Shown here in pieces: positions 57,022 through 64,000 of a stretch of DNA of 64,000 nt. The notes below the pieces were generated by a model. That model saw only the letters and a program-made list of their open reading frames with translations, did not search any database and was not told where the DNA came from. The DNA is from Caulobacter sp. (GTDB lineage: Bacteria > Pseudomonadota > Alphaproteobacteria > Caulobacterales > Caulobacteraceae). The position numbers were made by a program, and so were the translations under genes. The stretch spans positions 1 to 64,000 of the forward strand of contig JAUXMY010000008.1 in the NCBI GenBank assembly GCA_030683005.1, read 5' to 3'. Positions within the stretch are counted from its first letter, which is position 1, and each line of letters starts with the position of its first letter.

Positions 57022-57384
57022 ATGAGCAACTTGATCGTCTGGTTTGATGGAGACTGCCCGCTGTGCCGGCGGGAGATCGCGTTGATGCGGAGTCTGGACC
57101 GGCGCAGAGCTATCGACTTCATCGATCTGTCCTCGTCCACACCCGAGGCATGCCCCGTTGATCGAACGGCGCTGCTGGCTCGCTTCCACGCCAGCGAAGG
57201 CGGCCGATTGCTGTCCGGCGCCGCGGCCTTCGCCGCGATGTGGCGCGCCATTCCCCTGCTCCGACCGTTGGGGCTGGCGGCAAGGTCGCCGCTCGTGCTG
57301 GCAGGGCTGGAGGCGGCCTATCGCGTCTTCCTGCGGATGAGGCCTTCGTTGCAGCGGCTTGCCGCCGGCGGGCGACGCGTATGA
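57022..57384 (+). CDS. DCC1-like thiol-disulfide oxidoreductase (DUF393)
   Basis: The 120-residue protein has the DCC motif at its N terminus: LIVWFDGDCPLCRREI, with C12 and C15. The rest (FIDLSSSTPEACP, GAAAFAAMWRAIPLLRPLG) is as in DUF393. The family is thioredoxin-like and of unclear substrate. Its stop overlaps the DUF427 gene start (ATGA). Confidence 0.87.
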   Translation: MSNLIVWFDGDCPLCRREIALMRSLDRRRAIDFIDLSSSTPEACPVDRTALLARFHASEGGRLLSGAAAFAAMWRAIPLLRPLGLAARSPLVLAGLEAAYRVFLRMRPSLQRLAAGGRRV

Positions 57385-57875
57385 GACCGGAACCGGAGAC
57401 TCCCGAGACCTCGCAGGAGAGCGTTTGGACCTTCCCTCGACCCGCTGTGGCCGAGGCGACGTCGGCCCATCTGGTTATTCGCCATCGCGGATCGATCGTT
57501 GCGGACACCCGCAGGGCCATTCGCACCCTCGAGACCAGCCACCCTCCCAGCTACTACATTCCCCGCGATGACATTGCGCCTGGCGTCCTGCGCCCCGCGG
57601 GTGGCGGCTCATTTTGCGAGTGGAAGGGCGACGCTTTCTACTGGGACGTGGTGATCGGTGACGCCGTCTTGCCTCGCGTGGGATGGAGTTACCCGGACCC
57701 GACCCCGGCCTTCGCGCTGCTGCGCAACCATATCGCCTTTTACGCCGCTCCGTTCGACTACTGCAGCGTCGACGGCGAGACCGTCACGCCACAGGCCGGC
57801 GGCTTCTACGGCGGATGGATCACCTCACGACTGGCCGGTCCCTTCAAGGGCGGCCCCGGCACTCAGGGCTGGTGA
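57381..57875 (+). CDS. DUF427 domain protein
   Basis: The 164-residue protein carries the beta-tent DUF427 (NTP_transf_9) fold: HLVIRHRGSIVADTRRAIRTLETSHPPSYYIPRDDI, then FCEWKGDAFYWDVV and WSYPDPTPAFALLRNHIAFYA. The biochemical role is unknown. It overlaps both neighbours (ATGA and GTGA), so the three proteins are made in step. Confidence 0.87.
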   Translation: MRPEPETPETSQESVWTFPRPAVAEATSAHLVIRHRGSIVADTRRAIRTLETSHPPSYYIPRDDIAPGVLRPAGGGSFCEWKGDAFYWDVVIGDAVLPRVGWSYPDPTPAFALLRNHIAFYAAPFDYCSVDGETVTPQAGGFYGGWITSRLAGPFKGGPGTQGW

Positions 57876-59233
57876 CGGTGACGACCGGGGGCGACAGGAC
57901 ACGGGGCCGCAGCGTTCCGCACGGGCGGCTGTCACGGCTGAGCCAGTTTGGCCGCCTCGCGGGGTCGGTCGCGGGTGGCATGATGGCTGAGGGTATACGC
58001 AGACTGGCCGACGGCGAACGCCCCAGGTTGCACGACATGCTGCTGACGCCGGCCAATGTCGGCAAGATCGCTGATCGCCTGTCTCATCTGCGCGGCGCCG
58101 CCATGAAACTGGGGCAGATCGTTTCGATGGACGCCGGCGACCTGTTGCCGGCCGAACTGACCCGGATTCTGTCGCAACTGCGCAACAATGCGCATCACAT
58201 GCCTCCAACCCAGCTCCGGGAGGTTCTCGCCGGGGAGTGGGGTGCGGACTGGAGGGCGAAATTTGCGCGGTTTGATGAGAGGCCCATCGCTGCCGCGTCC
58301 ATCGGTCAGGTTCACCGGGCGCTGACACGGGACGGTCGCCAGCTGGCGATCAAGGTCCAGTATCCCGGGGTGGCGGAGAGCATCAGCGCGGACGTGGACA
58401 ACGTCGCCGCTCTGCTCAAGATGTCGGGCGTCCTGCCACGCGGCCTCGATATCGCGCCGTTGCTGGCCGAGGCCAAGCATCAGTTGGCCGAGGAAACCGA
58501 CTACGTCCGCGAAGGCCGCCAGATGACCCTGTTCGGTCGCTTGCTGGCCGACACCCCGGAGGTGGTCGTGCCGGCTCTGGATCCCGGACTCAGCACATCC
58601 CGGGTGCTGGCCATGACCTATCTGGAGGGTGACCCGATCGAGTCACTCGAGAGCGCGCCGCAGGCCCAACGCGACTCAGTCATGCACACCCTGATGACCC
58701 TGGTTCTGCGCGAATTGTTCGCGTTCGGCGTGATGCAGACCGATCCCAACTTCGCCAATTATCGCGTGCAGCCCAAGACCGGCCGGCTCGTGCTGCTGGA
58801 CTTTGGCGCGGCCCGGCCTGTCGAAGCGGCGACCGCGGACGGCTATCGCGAGCTGCTGCGCGCCGCAATGAAGGGTGAGCGCGCGGGTGTTCGCGACGCG
58901 GCGTTGGCGGCGGGGTTTCTCGGGCCTGCCGTCGTGGCTCGGCGCCGGACCGCGTTGAACGGCATGATCGACGTTATCCTGGGCGAAATGAACCGGCCGG
59001 GACCGTTCGACTTCGGCGAGCGAGGATTCGTCGCAGCCCTTCGGGATCAGGGGATGGAGATCGCGGCGGATCCGGCGGCCTGGCATCTACCGCCCACCGG
59101 CGTCCTGTTCGCGCAGCGCAAGATCAGCGGCACCGCGCTTCTGGCTGCAAGACTAAGGGCCCGCGTCGACGTGAGAGCCTTGGTCGGTCCGTGGCTGGAC
59201 GACGCGACGGGTCGGGGCCCGAACCAAAGGTAG
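57872..59233 (+). CDS. ABC1/AarF (UbiB-like) atypical kinase
   Basis: The 453-residue protein has the UbiB-family motifs LRGAAMKLGQIVSMDAGDLLP (KxGQ), AAASIGQVHRA, AIKVQYPGV, EETDYVREGR, QTDPNFANYRV and LDFGAARP. The family includes proteins for quinone biosynthesis and lipid homeostasis. No membrane segment is obvious. The GTG start overlaps the DUF427 stop. Being the third gene of a DCC-DUF427 operon, it may work on a redox cofactor or lipid rather than in core ubiquinone synthesis. Confidence 0.86.
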   Translation: MTVTTGGDRTRGRSVPHGRLSRLSQFGRLAGSVAGGMMAEGIRRLADGERPRLHDMLLTPANVGKIADRLSHLRGAAMKLGQIVSMDAGDLLPAELTRILSQLRNNAHHMPPTQLREVLAGEWGADWRAKFARFDERPIAAASIGQVHRALTRDGRQLAIKVQYPGVAESISADVDNVAALLKMSGVLPRGLDIAPLLAEAKHQLAEETDYVREGRQMTLFGRLLADTPEVVVPALDPGLSTSRVLAMTYLEGDPIESLESAPQAQRDSVMHTLMTLVLRELFAFGVMQTDPNFANYRVQPKTGRLVLLDFGAARPVEAATADGYRELLRAAMKGERAGVRDAALAAGFLGPAVVARRRTALNGMIDVILGEMNRPGPFDFGERGFVAALRDQGMEIAADPAAWHLPPTGVLFAQRKISGTALLAARLRARVDVRALVGPWLDDATGRGPNQR

Positions 59234-59250
59234 TTTAGCGTTAGCCTGCC

Positions 59251-59268
59251 AGCACCAATCCTGGTGCT
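59251..59268. terminator. Hairpin between convergent kinase and fbpC-like genes
   Basis: AGCACCA-ATCC-TGGTGCT, 7-bp perfect stem, sits between the convergent genes. There is no T tract, so termination is only likely. Confidence 0.4.
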
Positions 59269-59276
59269 CGGCGGCC

Positions 59277-60293
59277 TCACTCCAGCGGACGGACGGCGGC
59301 GGGCTCCAGCCGGACCCGCACCATCTCGCCGACGGAGAGCCGCCCGGGGGCGGCCACCAGGGTGGCCTCGGCTGAGCCTGCCCGCACGCGCGCCTCGCTG
59401 GTCGCGCCCCCGTAGGCCACCGCCAGGACCACCGCCTCGACCCCGTCGGGGTCGAGCGCCAGCGCCTCCGGCCGGAACATCAGGCGGCAGGGCCCGTCGC
59501 CGCCGGGCGCTTCGAACTGGCCGAACGGCGTCCGGGCCTGTCCCGCCTGTCGTTCGCCGTCGATCACCTCGACCTCGCCGAGCAGCCGGGCGGCGTCGAG
59601 CGATACCGGCCGGGCGTAGCAGTCCTCGGGCGACCCGGCCTGCAGCACCCGACCCTGGTCCATCAGGATCAGGTCGTCGGCCATCCGCATGGCGTCGCGG
59701 GCGTCGTGGGTAACCACCAGGGCCGCGGCCCCGGCCTCGCGCAGCGCCAGGGCGATGTCCTGTCGCAGCTCGCCGCGCAGATGGGCGTCGAGGCTGGAGA
59801 AGGGCTCGTCCAGCAGCACCGCGCGCGGGGCCGGGGCCAGCGCGCGGGCAAGGGCGACCCGCTGCTGCTGTCCACCCGACAGCTGGTACGGCCAGTCGCG
59901 GCCCCGGTCGCCCAGACCGACGCGCGCCAACCAACGGTCGGCGATCTCGCGCCGCATCGCCCGGGGGTGATCGACCAGCCCGAAGGCGACGTTGTCGCGT
60001 ACGCTCAGATGCGGGAACAGGGCGTGGTCCTGGAACACCAGACCGATGCGTCGCCGTTCGGGGGGCAGGGCCTGTGACGGGGAGGCGATCAGGGTCTCGC
60101 CATACCGGATCTCGCCGCCATCCAGCGGCTCCAGCCCTGCGATCAGGCGCAGAAGGGTGCTCTTGCCGCAGCCCGACGGGCCAAGAAGCGCCGTGATCCT
60201 TCCCGGCGCCAGGGTCAGGCTGACGCCATCGACGGCCGACCGCTGGCCGAAGCGCCGCGCCAGGCTCAGGCATGTCAGGCGCTCGGAGGTCAC
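59277..60293 (-). CDS. fbpC: Iron(III) ABC transporter ATPase (FbpC-like)
   Basis: The 338-residue protein has Walker A GPSGCGKST (38-46), LSGGQQQRVALARAL, Walker B AVLLDEPFSSLDAH and a C-terminal TOBE-like domain (FRPEALALDPDGVEAVVLAV). With the permease and lipoprotein genes upstream it forms an FbpABC/FutABC-type ferric uptake system. It overlaps the permease gene by ATGA. Confidence 0.87.
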   Translation of the reverse strand: MTSERLTCLSLARRFGQRSAVDGVSLTLAPGRITALLGPSGCGKSTLLRLIAGLEPLDGGEIRYGETLIASPSQALPPERRRIGLVFQDHALFPHLSVRDNVAFGLVDHPRAMRREIADRWLARVGLGDRGRDWPYQLSGGQQQRVALARALAPAPRAVLLDEPFSSLDAHLRGELRQDIALALREAGAAALVVTHDARDAMRMADDLILMDQGRVLQAGSPEDCYARPVSLDAARLLGEVEVIDGERQAGQARTPFGQFEAPGGDGPCRLMFRPEALALDPDGVEAVVLAVAYGGATSEARVRAGSAEATLVAAPGRLSVGEMVRVRLEPAAVRPLE

Positions 60294-61918
60294 GTGCTGG
60301 ATTCCCGCCGGGGATCGGCCATGCGCCGGCTAAGCCACACCACGCCAGGCAAGGCCAGCAGGATGATCATCAACGACGGCGGCCCGGCCTGGGCCAGGCG
60401 CTCGTCCTGGGCGTAGTTGGAGGCCAGCACCGCCAGGGTGTCGAAGTCGAACGGCCGCAGGATCAGGGTCGCCGGCAGCTCCTTCAGCACATCGACGAAG
60501 ACGATCAGCAGCGCGGTGAAGACCGCGCCGCGGGCGACCGGAAGCCGCACGCCGAACGCGGCCCCCGCTTCGCTGCGGCCCAGCAGCCGGGCTGCCCCGA
60601 CCATGGCCGGTCCGGCGCGGTCGGGGCCGGCCGCGACCGGCTCCAGCGCCGCCGCCGCGAGCCGCGCCGCATAGGCGTAGATCAGCAGCGCCAGCCCCCA
60701 GCCGAACCCGGCGGCCGCGCCGGGCACGAGGCTCCAGACCACGGCGGCCGGGGCAAGCAGGCCGATGGCCATCACGGCCCCGGGCGTGGCGTAGCCGAGG
60801 CTGACGCTGCGGGCGACCGGACCAAGACGCGGCAGGGTCAAGGCCAGCAGGACGGCAAGCCCGACGGTGGCGACAGCGCCCGCGGTCCCGAGGGTGACGG
60901 TCCGCACCGCCGCCGGGATCAGCCGGCTCCACTGCGGCTCGATCTGCAACGCCGAGATGGCCAGCCAGGCGGCGGGAAGGAGCAGGGCAAGGACCAACAG
61001 CAGGGTGCAGAACAGGCTGGCCCCGAACGCCGCCGCGCCGGTGAGGCGGATCGGCTGGAACGGGCGCTGGCCGCCGGCCGCGGCGAACTGCCGCCTCCCC
61101 CGCGTCGTACGCTCGATCCAGATCAGTAGCGCCGCCGCGCCCAGCAGCGGCAGGGCGAACCGCGCGGCGGCGCCTGGCGAGCCATACACAGACCAGGCGC
61201 GGACGACGCCGGTGGTCAGGGTCTGGACGCTTAGGAACTTGACCGCGCCATAATCGGCCAGGGTCTCCATCACCGTCAGGGACAGGCCGGCGGCGACGGC
61301 TGGCCAGGCCATCGGCAGGGCGACGGCGGAGAAGGCGCGCCACGGTCCGGCCCCGAGCGTCCGCGCCGCCTCGACCGCCTGGGCCGCCTGGCTCTCCAGC
61401 GCGGCGCGCAGGGTCAGATAGGTGTAGGGATAAAAGGCCAGGCCAAGGACGAAGGCGGCCCCCCAGAGCGAGCGCAACCGCAGCGGCAGGTCGAACCCGA
61501 ACCGGGCGCGCAGGACGGTCTGCACCGGCCCGGCCACGTCAAGAAGGTCGGCGTAGCCATAGGCCACGGCGAAGGCCGGGGCCGCCAGCGGCAGGGCCAG
61601 CGCCCAGCTGAAAAGGCCCCGCCCGGGAAAGCGATGCAGGGCCACCAGCCAGGCGGCAATGGCCCCGAGACCTCCGGCGATCCCCGCCACCAGCACCACG
61701 AGGCCGGCGGTGGTGGCGGCGTAGCGCGCCACCTCGCGCGGGGCGATGGCCGCCTCCCCCGGGGCCAGCGCGGCGGCGACTACCCCGCCCAGCGGCAGCA
61801 GCAGGGTCAGGGTGACCAGCAGACCAAGCCAGGTCAGCGGCGAGCCTGACCATTCGGCCAGGGCGCGCCGGATCGGGCCTGCGCGGCCCTTGTTGGTGAT
61901 CGCGGCGGCTATCGCCAG
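60290..61918 (-). CDS. fbpB: Iron(III) ABC transporter permease (FbpB-like), start unclear
   Basis: About 540 residues with some twelve helices in two permease halves, each with an EAA-type loop: RTLGAGPWRAFSAVALPMAWP and ARLLGRSEAGAAFGVRLP. KELPATLILRPFDFDTLAV is typical of FbpB. The frame has no ATG, GTG or TTG between well inside fbpA (over 100 bases upstream of its stop) and the first helix; CTG 61918 is given as a placeholder. Translation may use a rare start or be coupled to fbpA. Confidence 0.8.
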   Translation of the reverse strand: MAIAAAITNKGRAGPIRRALAEWSGSPLTWLGLLVTLTLLLPLGGVVAAALAPGEAAIAPREVARYAATTAGLVVLVAGIAGGLGAIAAWLVALHRFPGRGLFSWALALPLAAPAFAVAYGYADLLDVAGPVQTVLRARFGFDLPLRLRSLWGAAFVLGLAFYPYTYLTLRAALESQAAQAVEAARTLGAGPWRAFSAVALPMAWPAVAAGLSLTVMETLADYGAVKFLSVQTLTTGVVRAWSVYGSPGAAARFALPLLGAAALLIWIERTTRGRRQFAAAGGQRPFQPIRLTGAAAFGASLFCTLLLVLALLLPAAWLAISALQIEPQWSRLIPAAVRTVTLGTAGAVATVGLAVLLALTLPRLGPVARSVSLGYATPGAVMAIGLLAPAAVVWSLVPGAAAGFGWGLALLIYAYAARLAAAALEPVAAGPDRAGPAMVGAARLLGRSEAGAAFGVRLPVARGAVFTALLIVFVDVLKELPATLILRPFDFDTLAVLASNYAQDERLAQAGPPSLMIILLALPGVVWLSRRMADPRRESST

Positions 61919-62976
61919 CCCGCCGCGCTCATCATCGACTGGGCCTCGGCCTGGCGCGGGCCGTAGAGCGAAACGGCCATCGGATTGGCCTGGAAGCCGG
62001 CGTAGGCGTCGACGGGGGCCGGGGCGGCCACACCGGGGCTGATCGGATATTCGTAGTTCATCTGCGACACCAACGTCTGGGATTCCGGCGTCGCCAGGAA
62101 TTCGAGCAGGCGCACGGCGTTGTCGCGGTTCGGCGAATGGGCGGCGACGCCGCCGCCGGAGACGTTCACATGCGCCCCCTGCCCGTTGAGCGACGGGTAG
62201 GCCAGTCGCAGCTTGCCGGCGACCTCGCGGTCCGCCGCTTCCTCGCCGGCGCCCATGCGGATGAAGTAGTAGCTGTTGGTAAGGGCGATCTCGCAGACGC
62301 CCGCGGCCACGGCGCGGATCTGGTCGCGATCGCCGCCCTCCGGCGGCCGGGCCATGTTGGCGACCACGCCCTCGACCCACTGCCGGGCGCGCGCAGGGCC
62401 CCAGGCCTCGATCAGGGCCCCGACCAGCGACAGGTTGTAGACGCTCTCCGACGAACGAACGCACAGTTTGCCGCGGAAGCGCGGCGAGGCGATCTCCTCG
62501 TAGGTGTCGACCTCCTCCGGGCGGATGCGGGCGGGGTCGTAGGCGACGATCCGCGCGCGCCGGGCGAACCCGAACCACTCGCCGCCGGGGGCGCGCAGGT
62601 TGGCCGGAATGCGGCTGTTCAGCGTCCCGGAGGAAGTCGCCTGCAACAGGCCGGCGTCCTGGGCCCGCCAAAGGGCGCCCGCATCAGCGGCGACAAAGAC
62701 GTCGGCCGGGCTGGCCTTTCCCTCGGCGCGCAGGCGCGCGATCAGTTGGTCGGCGTTGCCCTCGACCACGTTTACGCGGATGCCGGTCTGCTCGGTGAAG
62801 CGGGCGTACAGCGCCTCGTCGGCATCATAGTGGCGCGCCGAATAGACGTTGACCACACGGGTGTCGGCGGCGGGACCTCCGCCCTCCCCTGACTGGCCGC
62901 AGGCGGCGAGGATCAGGGCGACGGTCGCGACGGCCGCGACAGCGGCGGAGCGGGGCATGACAAGGGCGCGGATCAT
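61909..62976 (-). CDS. fbpA: Iron(III)-binding lipoprotein (FbpA/FutA-like)
   Basis: The 355-residue protein has a lipoprotein signal (lipobox LAAC, Cys26) and a periplasmic binding protein fold: VVNVYSARHYDADEALYARFTEQTG in short, SPADVFVAADAGALWRA. The iron-ligand pair NSYYFIRM (two Tyr, near 236-237) is typical of FbpA/FutA. It would hand Fe(III) to the permease. It is anchored to a membrane rather than freely periplasmic. A Fur-like palindrome lies just upstream. Confidence 0.9.
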   Translation of the reverse strand: MIRALVMPRSAAVAAVATVALILAACGQSGEGGGPAADTRVVNVYSARHYDADEALYARFTEQTGIRVNVVEGNADQLIARLRAEGKASPADVFVAADAGALWRAQDAGLLQATSSGTLNSRIPANLRAPGGEWFGFARRARIVAYDPARIRPEEVDTYEEIASPRFRGKLCVRSSESVYNLSLVGALIEAWGPARARQWVEGVVANMARPPEGGDRDQIRAVAAGVCEIALTNSYYFIRMGAGEEAADREVAGKLRLAYPSLNGQGAHVNVSGGGVAAHSPNRDNAVRLLEFLATPESQTLVSQMNYEYPISPGVAAPAPVDAYAGFQANPMAVSLYGPRQAEAQSMMSAAGWR

Positions 62977-62995
62977 GGCGTTGGCCTAGCAGTCC

Positions 62996-63011
62996 TGAGA
63001 ACCGCTCGCAA
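62996..63011 (-). promoter_or_regulatory. Candidate Fur-like box upstream of fbpA
   Basis: The minus strand reads TTGCGAGCGGTTCTCA, an imperfect inverted repeat (TGCGA..TCTCA) 20-35 bases before the fbpA start. It resembles iron-regulator boxes of alphaproteobacteria but matches only partly. Confidence 0.3.
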
Positions 63012-63020
63012 CCATCGCGC

Positions 63021-64000
63021 TGGCCTGGCCCTTCGGGGTGATCCGGTTTCAATGTTAGTGCACGGCGGTCTCCAACGCCATGTTTGGGGTGGGCGAGCGC
63101 GCGCCCTCAACGGCTGGCGCGCTCGCCCATGGCACGATGCCGCCGCTGCGCGGGACGAAGGACTCGGGCGCTGGCGGTCGGTAATTGAGGGAGCTGTGGG
63201 GGCGCGCGCCGTTGTATTGCTGCCGCCAGGCCTCGATCAGGATCTGGGCCTCGGGCAGGCTGAAGAAGATCTCGCCGTCGAGCAGTTCGTCACGGAGCTT
63301 GCTGTTGAAGCTCTCGCAGTAGCCGTTCTCCCAAGGACTGCCGGGCGCGATGTAGGCGGTCCGAGAGCCGACCGCGGCGATCCATTCGCGCAGGACCAGG
63401 GCGATGAACTCCGGGCCGTTGTCTGAACGAACATAGGCCGGGGGCCCGCGCAGGATCATCACATCGGCCAGGGTCTCCAGCACGTCGGTGGCGTTGAGGC
63501 GTCGCTTGACCCGGATGGCCAGGGCCTCGTGGGTGAACTCGTCGATCAGACACAGCATCCGGAACTTGCGGCCATCATGGGTCCGGTCCTCGACAAAGTC
63601 GTAGGACCAGACGTGGTTGGGCCGCTCGGCGCGCAGGCGCACGCACGAGCCGTCGTTCAGCCAGAGGCGGCCGCGTTTTTGATTGTTTCTTTGGGGCCTT
63701 CAGCCCCTCCCGTCGCCAGATCCGCTGGACCCGCTTGGCGTTCACCGCCCAGCCGGCATGGCGCAGCAGGGCCGTGACCCGTCGGTAGCCGTAGCGGCCG
63801 TAGGTCCTGGCCAGCTCGATGATGTCGGCGGTCAGGGCCGCCTCGTCATCGCGCCCTCGGGCGGGCTTGCGCTGGGTGGAGCGATGCTGGCCCAGAGCCG
63901 CGCAGGCCCGCCGTTCAGAGATCTTCAGTTCAGATCGGACCTTATCCACACAGGCCCGGCGACGGGCGGGGCTTAGAAGTTTCCCCGGGCGGCCTCGGTC
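63021..64000 (-). mobile_element. IS3-family insertion sequence, partial
   Basis: The transposase OrfB runs from the window edge down to 63055. The outer end is probably near 63021-63050 (TGGCCTGGCCCTTCGGGGTGA reading inwards), between the transposase stop and the fbpA promoter; this cannot be confirmed because the other terminal repeat is outside the window. Confidence 0.6.
63055..64000 (-). pseudogene. IS3-family transposase OrfB, frameshifted and 5' partial
   Basis: From the right edge the frame GKLLSPARRRACVDKV then RSELKISERRACAALGQHRS encodes the HTH part of OrfB, then YGRYGYRRVTALLRHAGW and [14 protein letters not shown]. At about 63675 the frame shifts; the other frame continues [18 protein letters not shown] then [22 protein letters not shown] and [17 protein letters not shown] (DDE catalytic core with D, D and E). 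The shift lies in an A5 run, consistent with a one-base gain. OrfA should lie beyond the edge. Confidence 0.85.

Noticed and set aside
61919-62671. Upstream extension of the permease frame inside fbpA
   Set aside because: Arg/Gly/Pro-rich out-of-frame reading of fbpA without helices; not a real N terminus, although no good start codon exists downstream of it.

Overview
The window is a high-GC alphaproteobacterial chromosome segment, most probably from a Caulobacteraceae member (Caulobacter/Phenylobacterium-like). The strongest marker is a 973-residue PodJ homologue at 30152-33073, with coiled coils, one membrane segment, Sel1 repeats and a peptidoglycan-binding tail. TTAA-containing CtrA-like sites and chemotaxis genes next to housekeeping operons agree with this. 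No rRNA, complete tRNA or CRISPR array was seen.

Layout. 1-544: the 3' end of an RTX-type exoprotein gene, its terminator, and a 37-residue membrane mini-gene with its own terminator. 706-4318: TetR regulator, CBS protein, gluQ, EamA exporter, and an AbrB/VapC toxin-antitoxin pair. 4319-10394: GNAT, TlpA, argH-lipoprotein-lysA, an enoyl-CoA hydratase and a second VapBC. 10398-14808: hpt, a zinc-ribbon protein, ftsEX, a YdcF-like gene and plsC. 14812-17087: cheW and a soluble PAS chemoreceptor. 17206-22682: ChaC, a DUF2125 protein, chorismate mutase-hisC-tyrA and a START-like protein. 22860-30014: an orphan HTH protein, a DinG-like helicase, the Lhr-type helicase with PdeM, and a DUF3429 protein. 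30152-35097: podJ and an MprF-like synthase. 35218-50116: mostly lipid and redox metabolism (two acyl-CoA dehydrogenases, SDRs, FMO, AKR, OsmC, MaoC) with a Crp regulator, an EF-G paralogue and ExoD.

50177-64000 looks accessory. It starts with a 3' fragment of tRNA-Gly(CCC), probably an integration scar. After it come a 1389-residue FG-GAP/RTX exoprotein, a relic of a further RTX tail, HipBA, a relic of a tyrosine recombinase, a tightly coupled DCC-DUF427-ABC1 kinase operon, an fbpABC-type iron transporter and a frameshifted IS3-family transposase running off the window. The RTX gene at 50467-54636 and the partial one at 1-255 end in nearly the same sequence in opposite orientation, about 50 kb apart.

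Three families of dispersed hairpin elements fill intergenic space: four copies of a 150-165 bp CCTCCCC/GGGGAGG-type element, three copies of a 108-139 bp TTCGACACG-type element (two flank pdeM), and two GGGACAG palindromes. One of the palindromes encodes the C terminus of the DinG-like protein, and one TTCGACACG element overlaps the 5' end of pdeM. I saw no single clearly new defence system. The most interesting items are the repeat families and their effect on gene ends, the RTX paralogue set, the tRNA/integrase scar, the DCC-DUF427-kinase operon, and the iron permease gene without a standard start codon.
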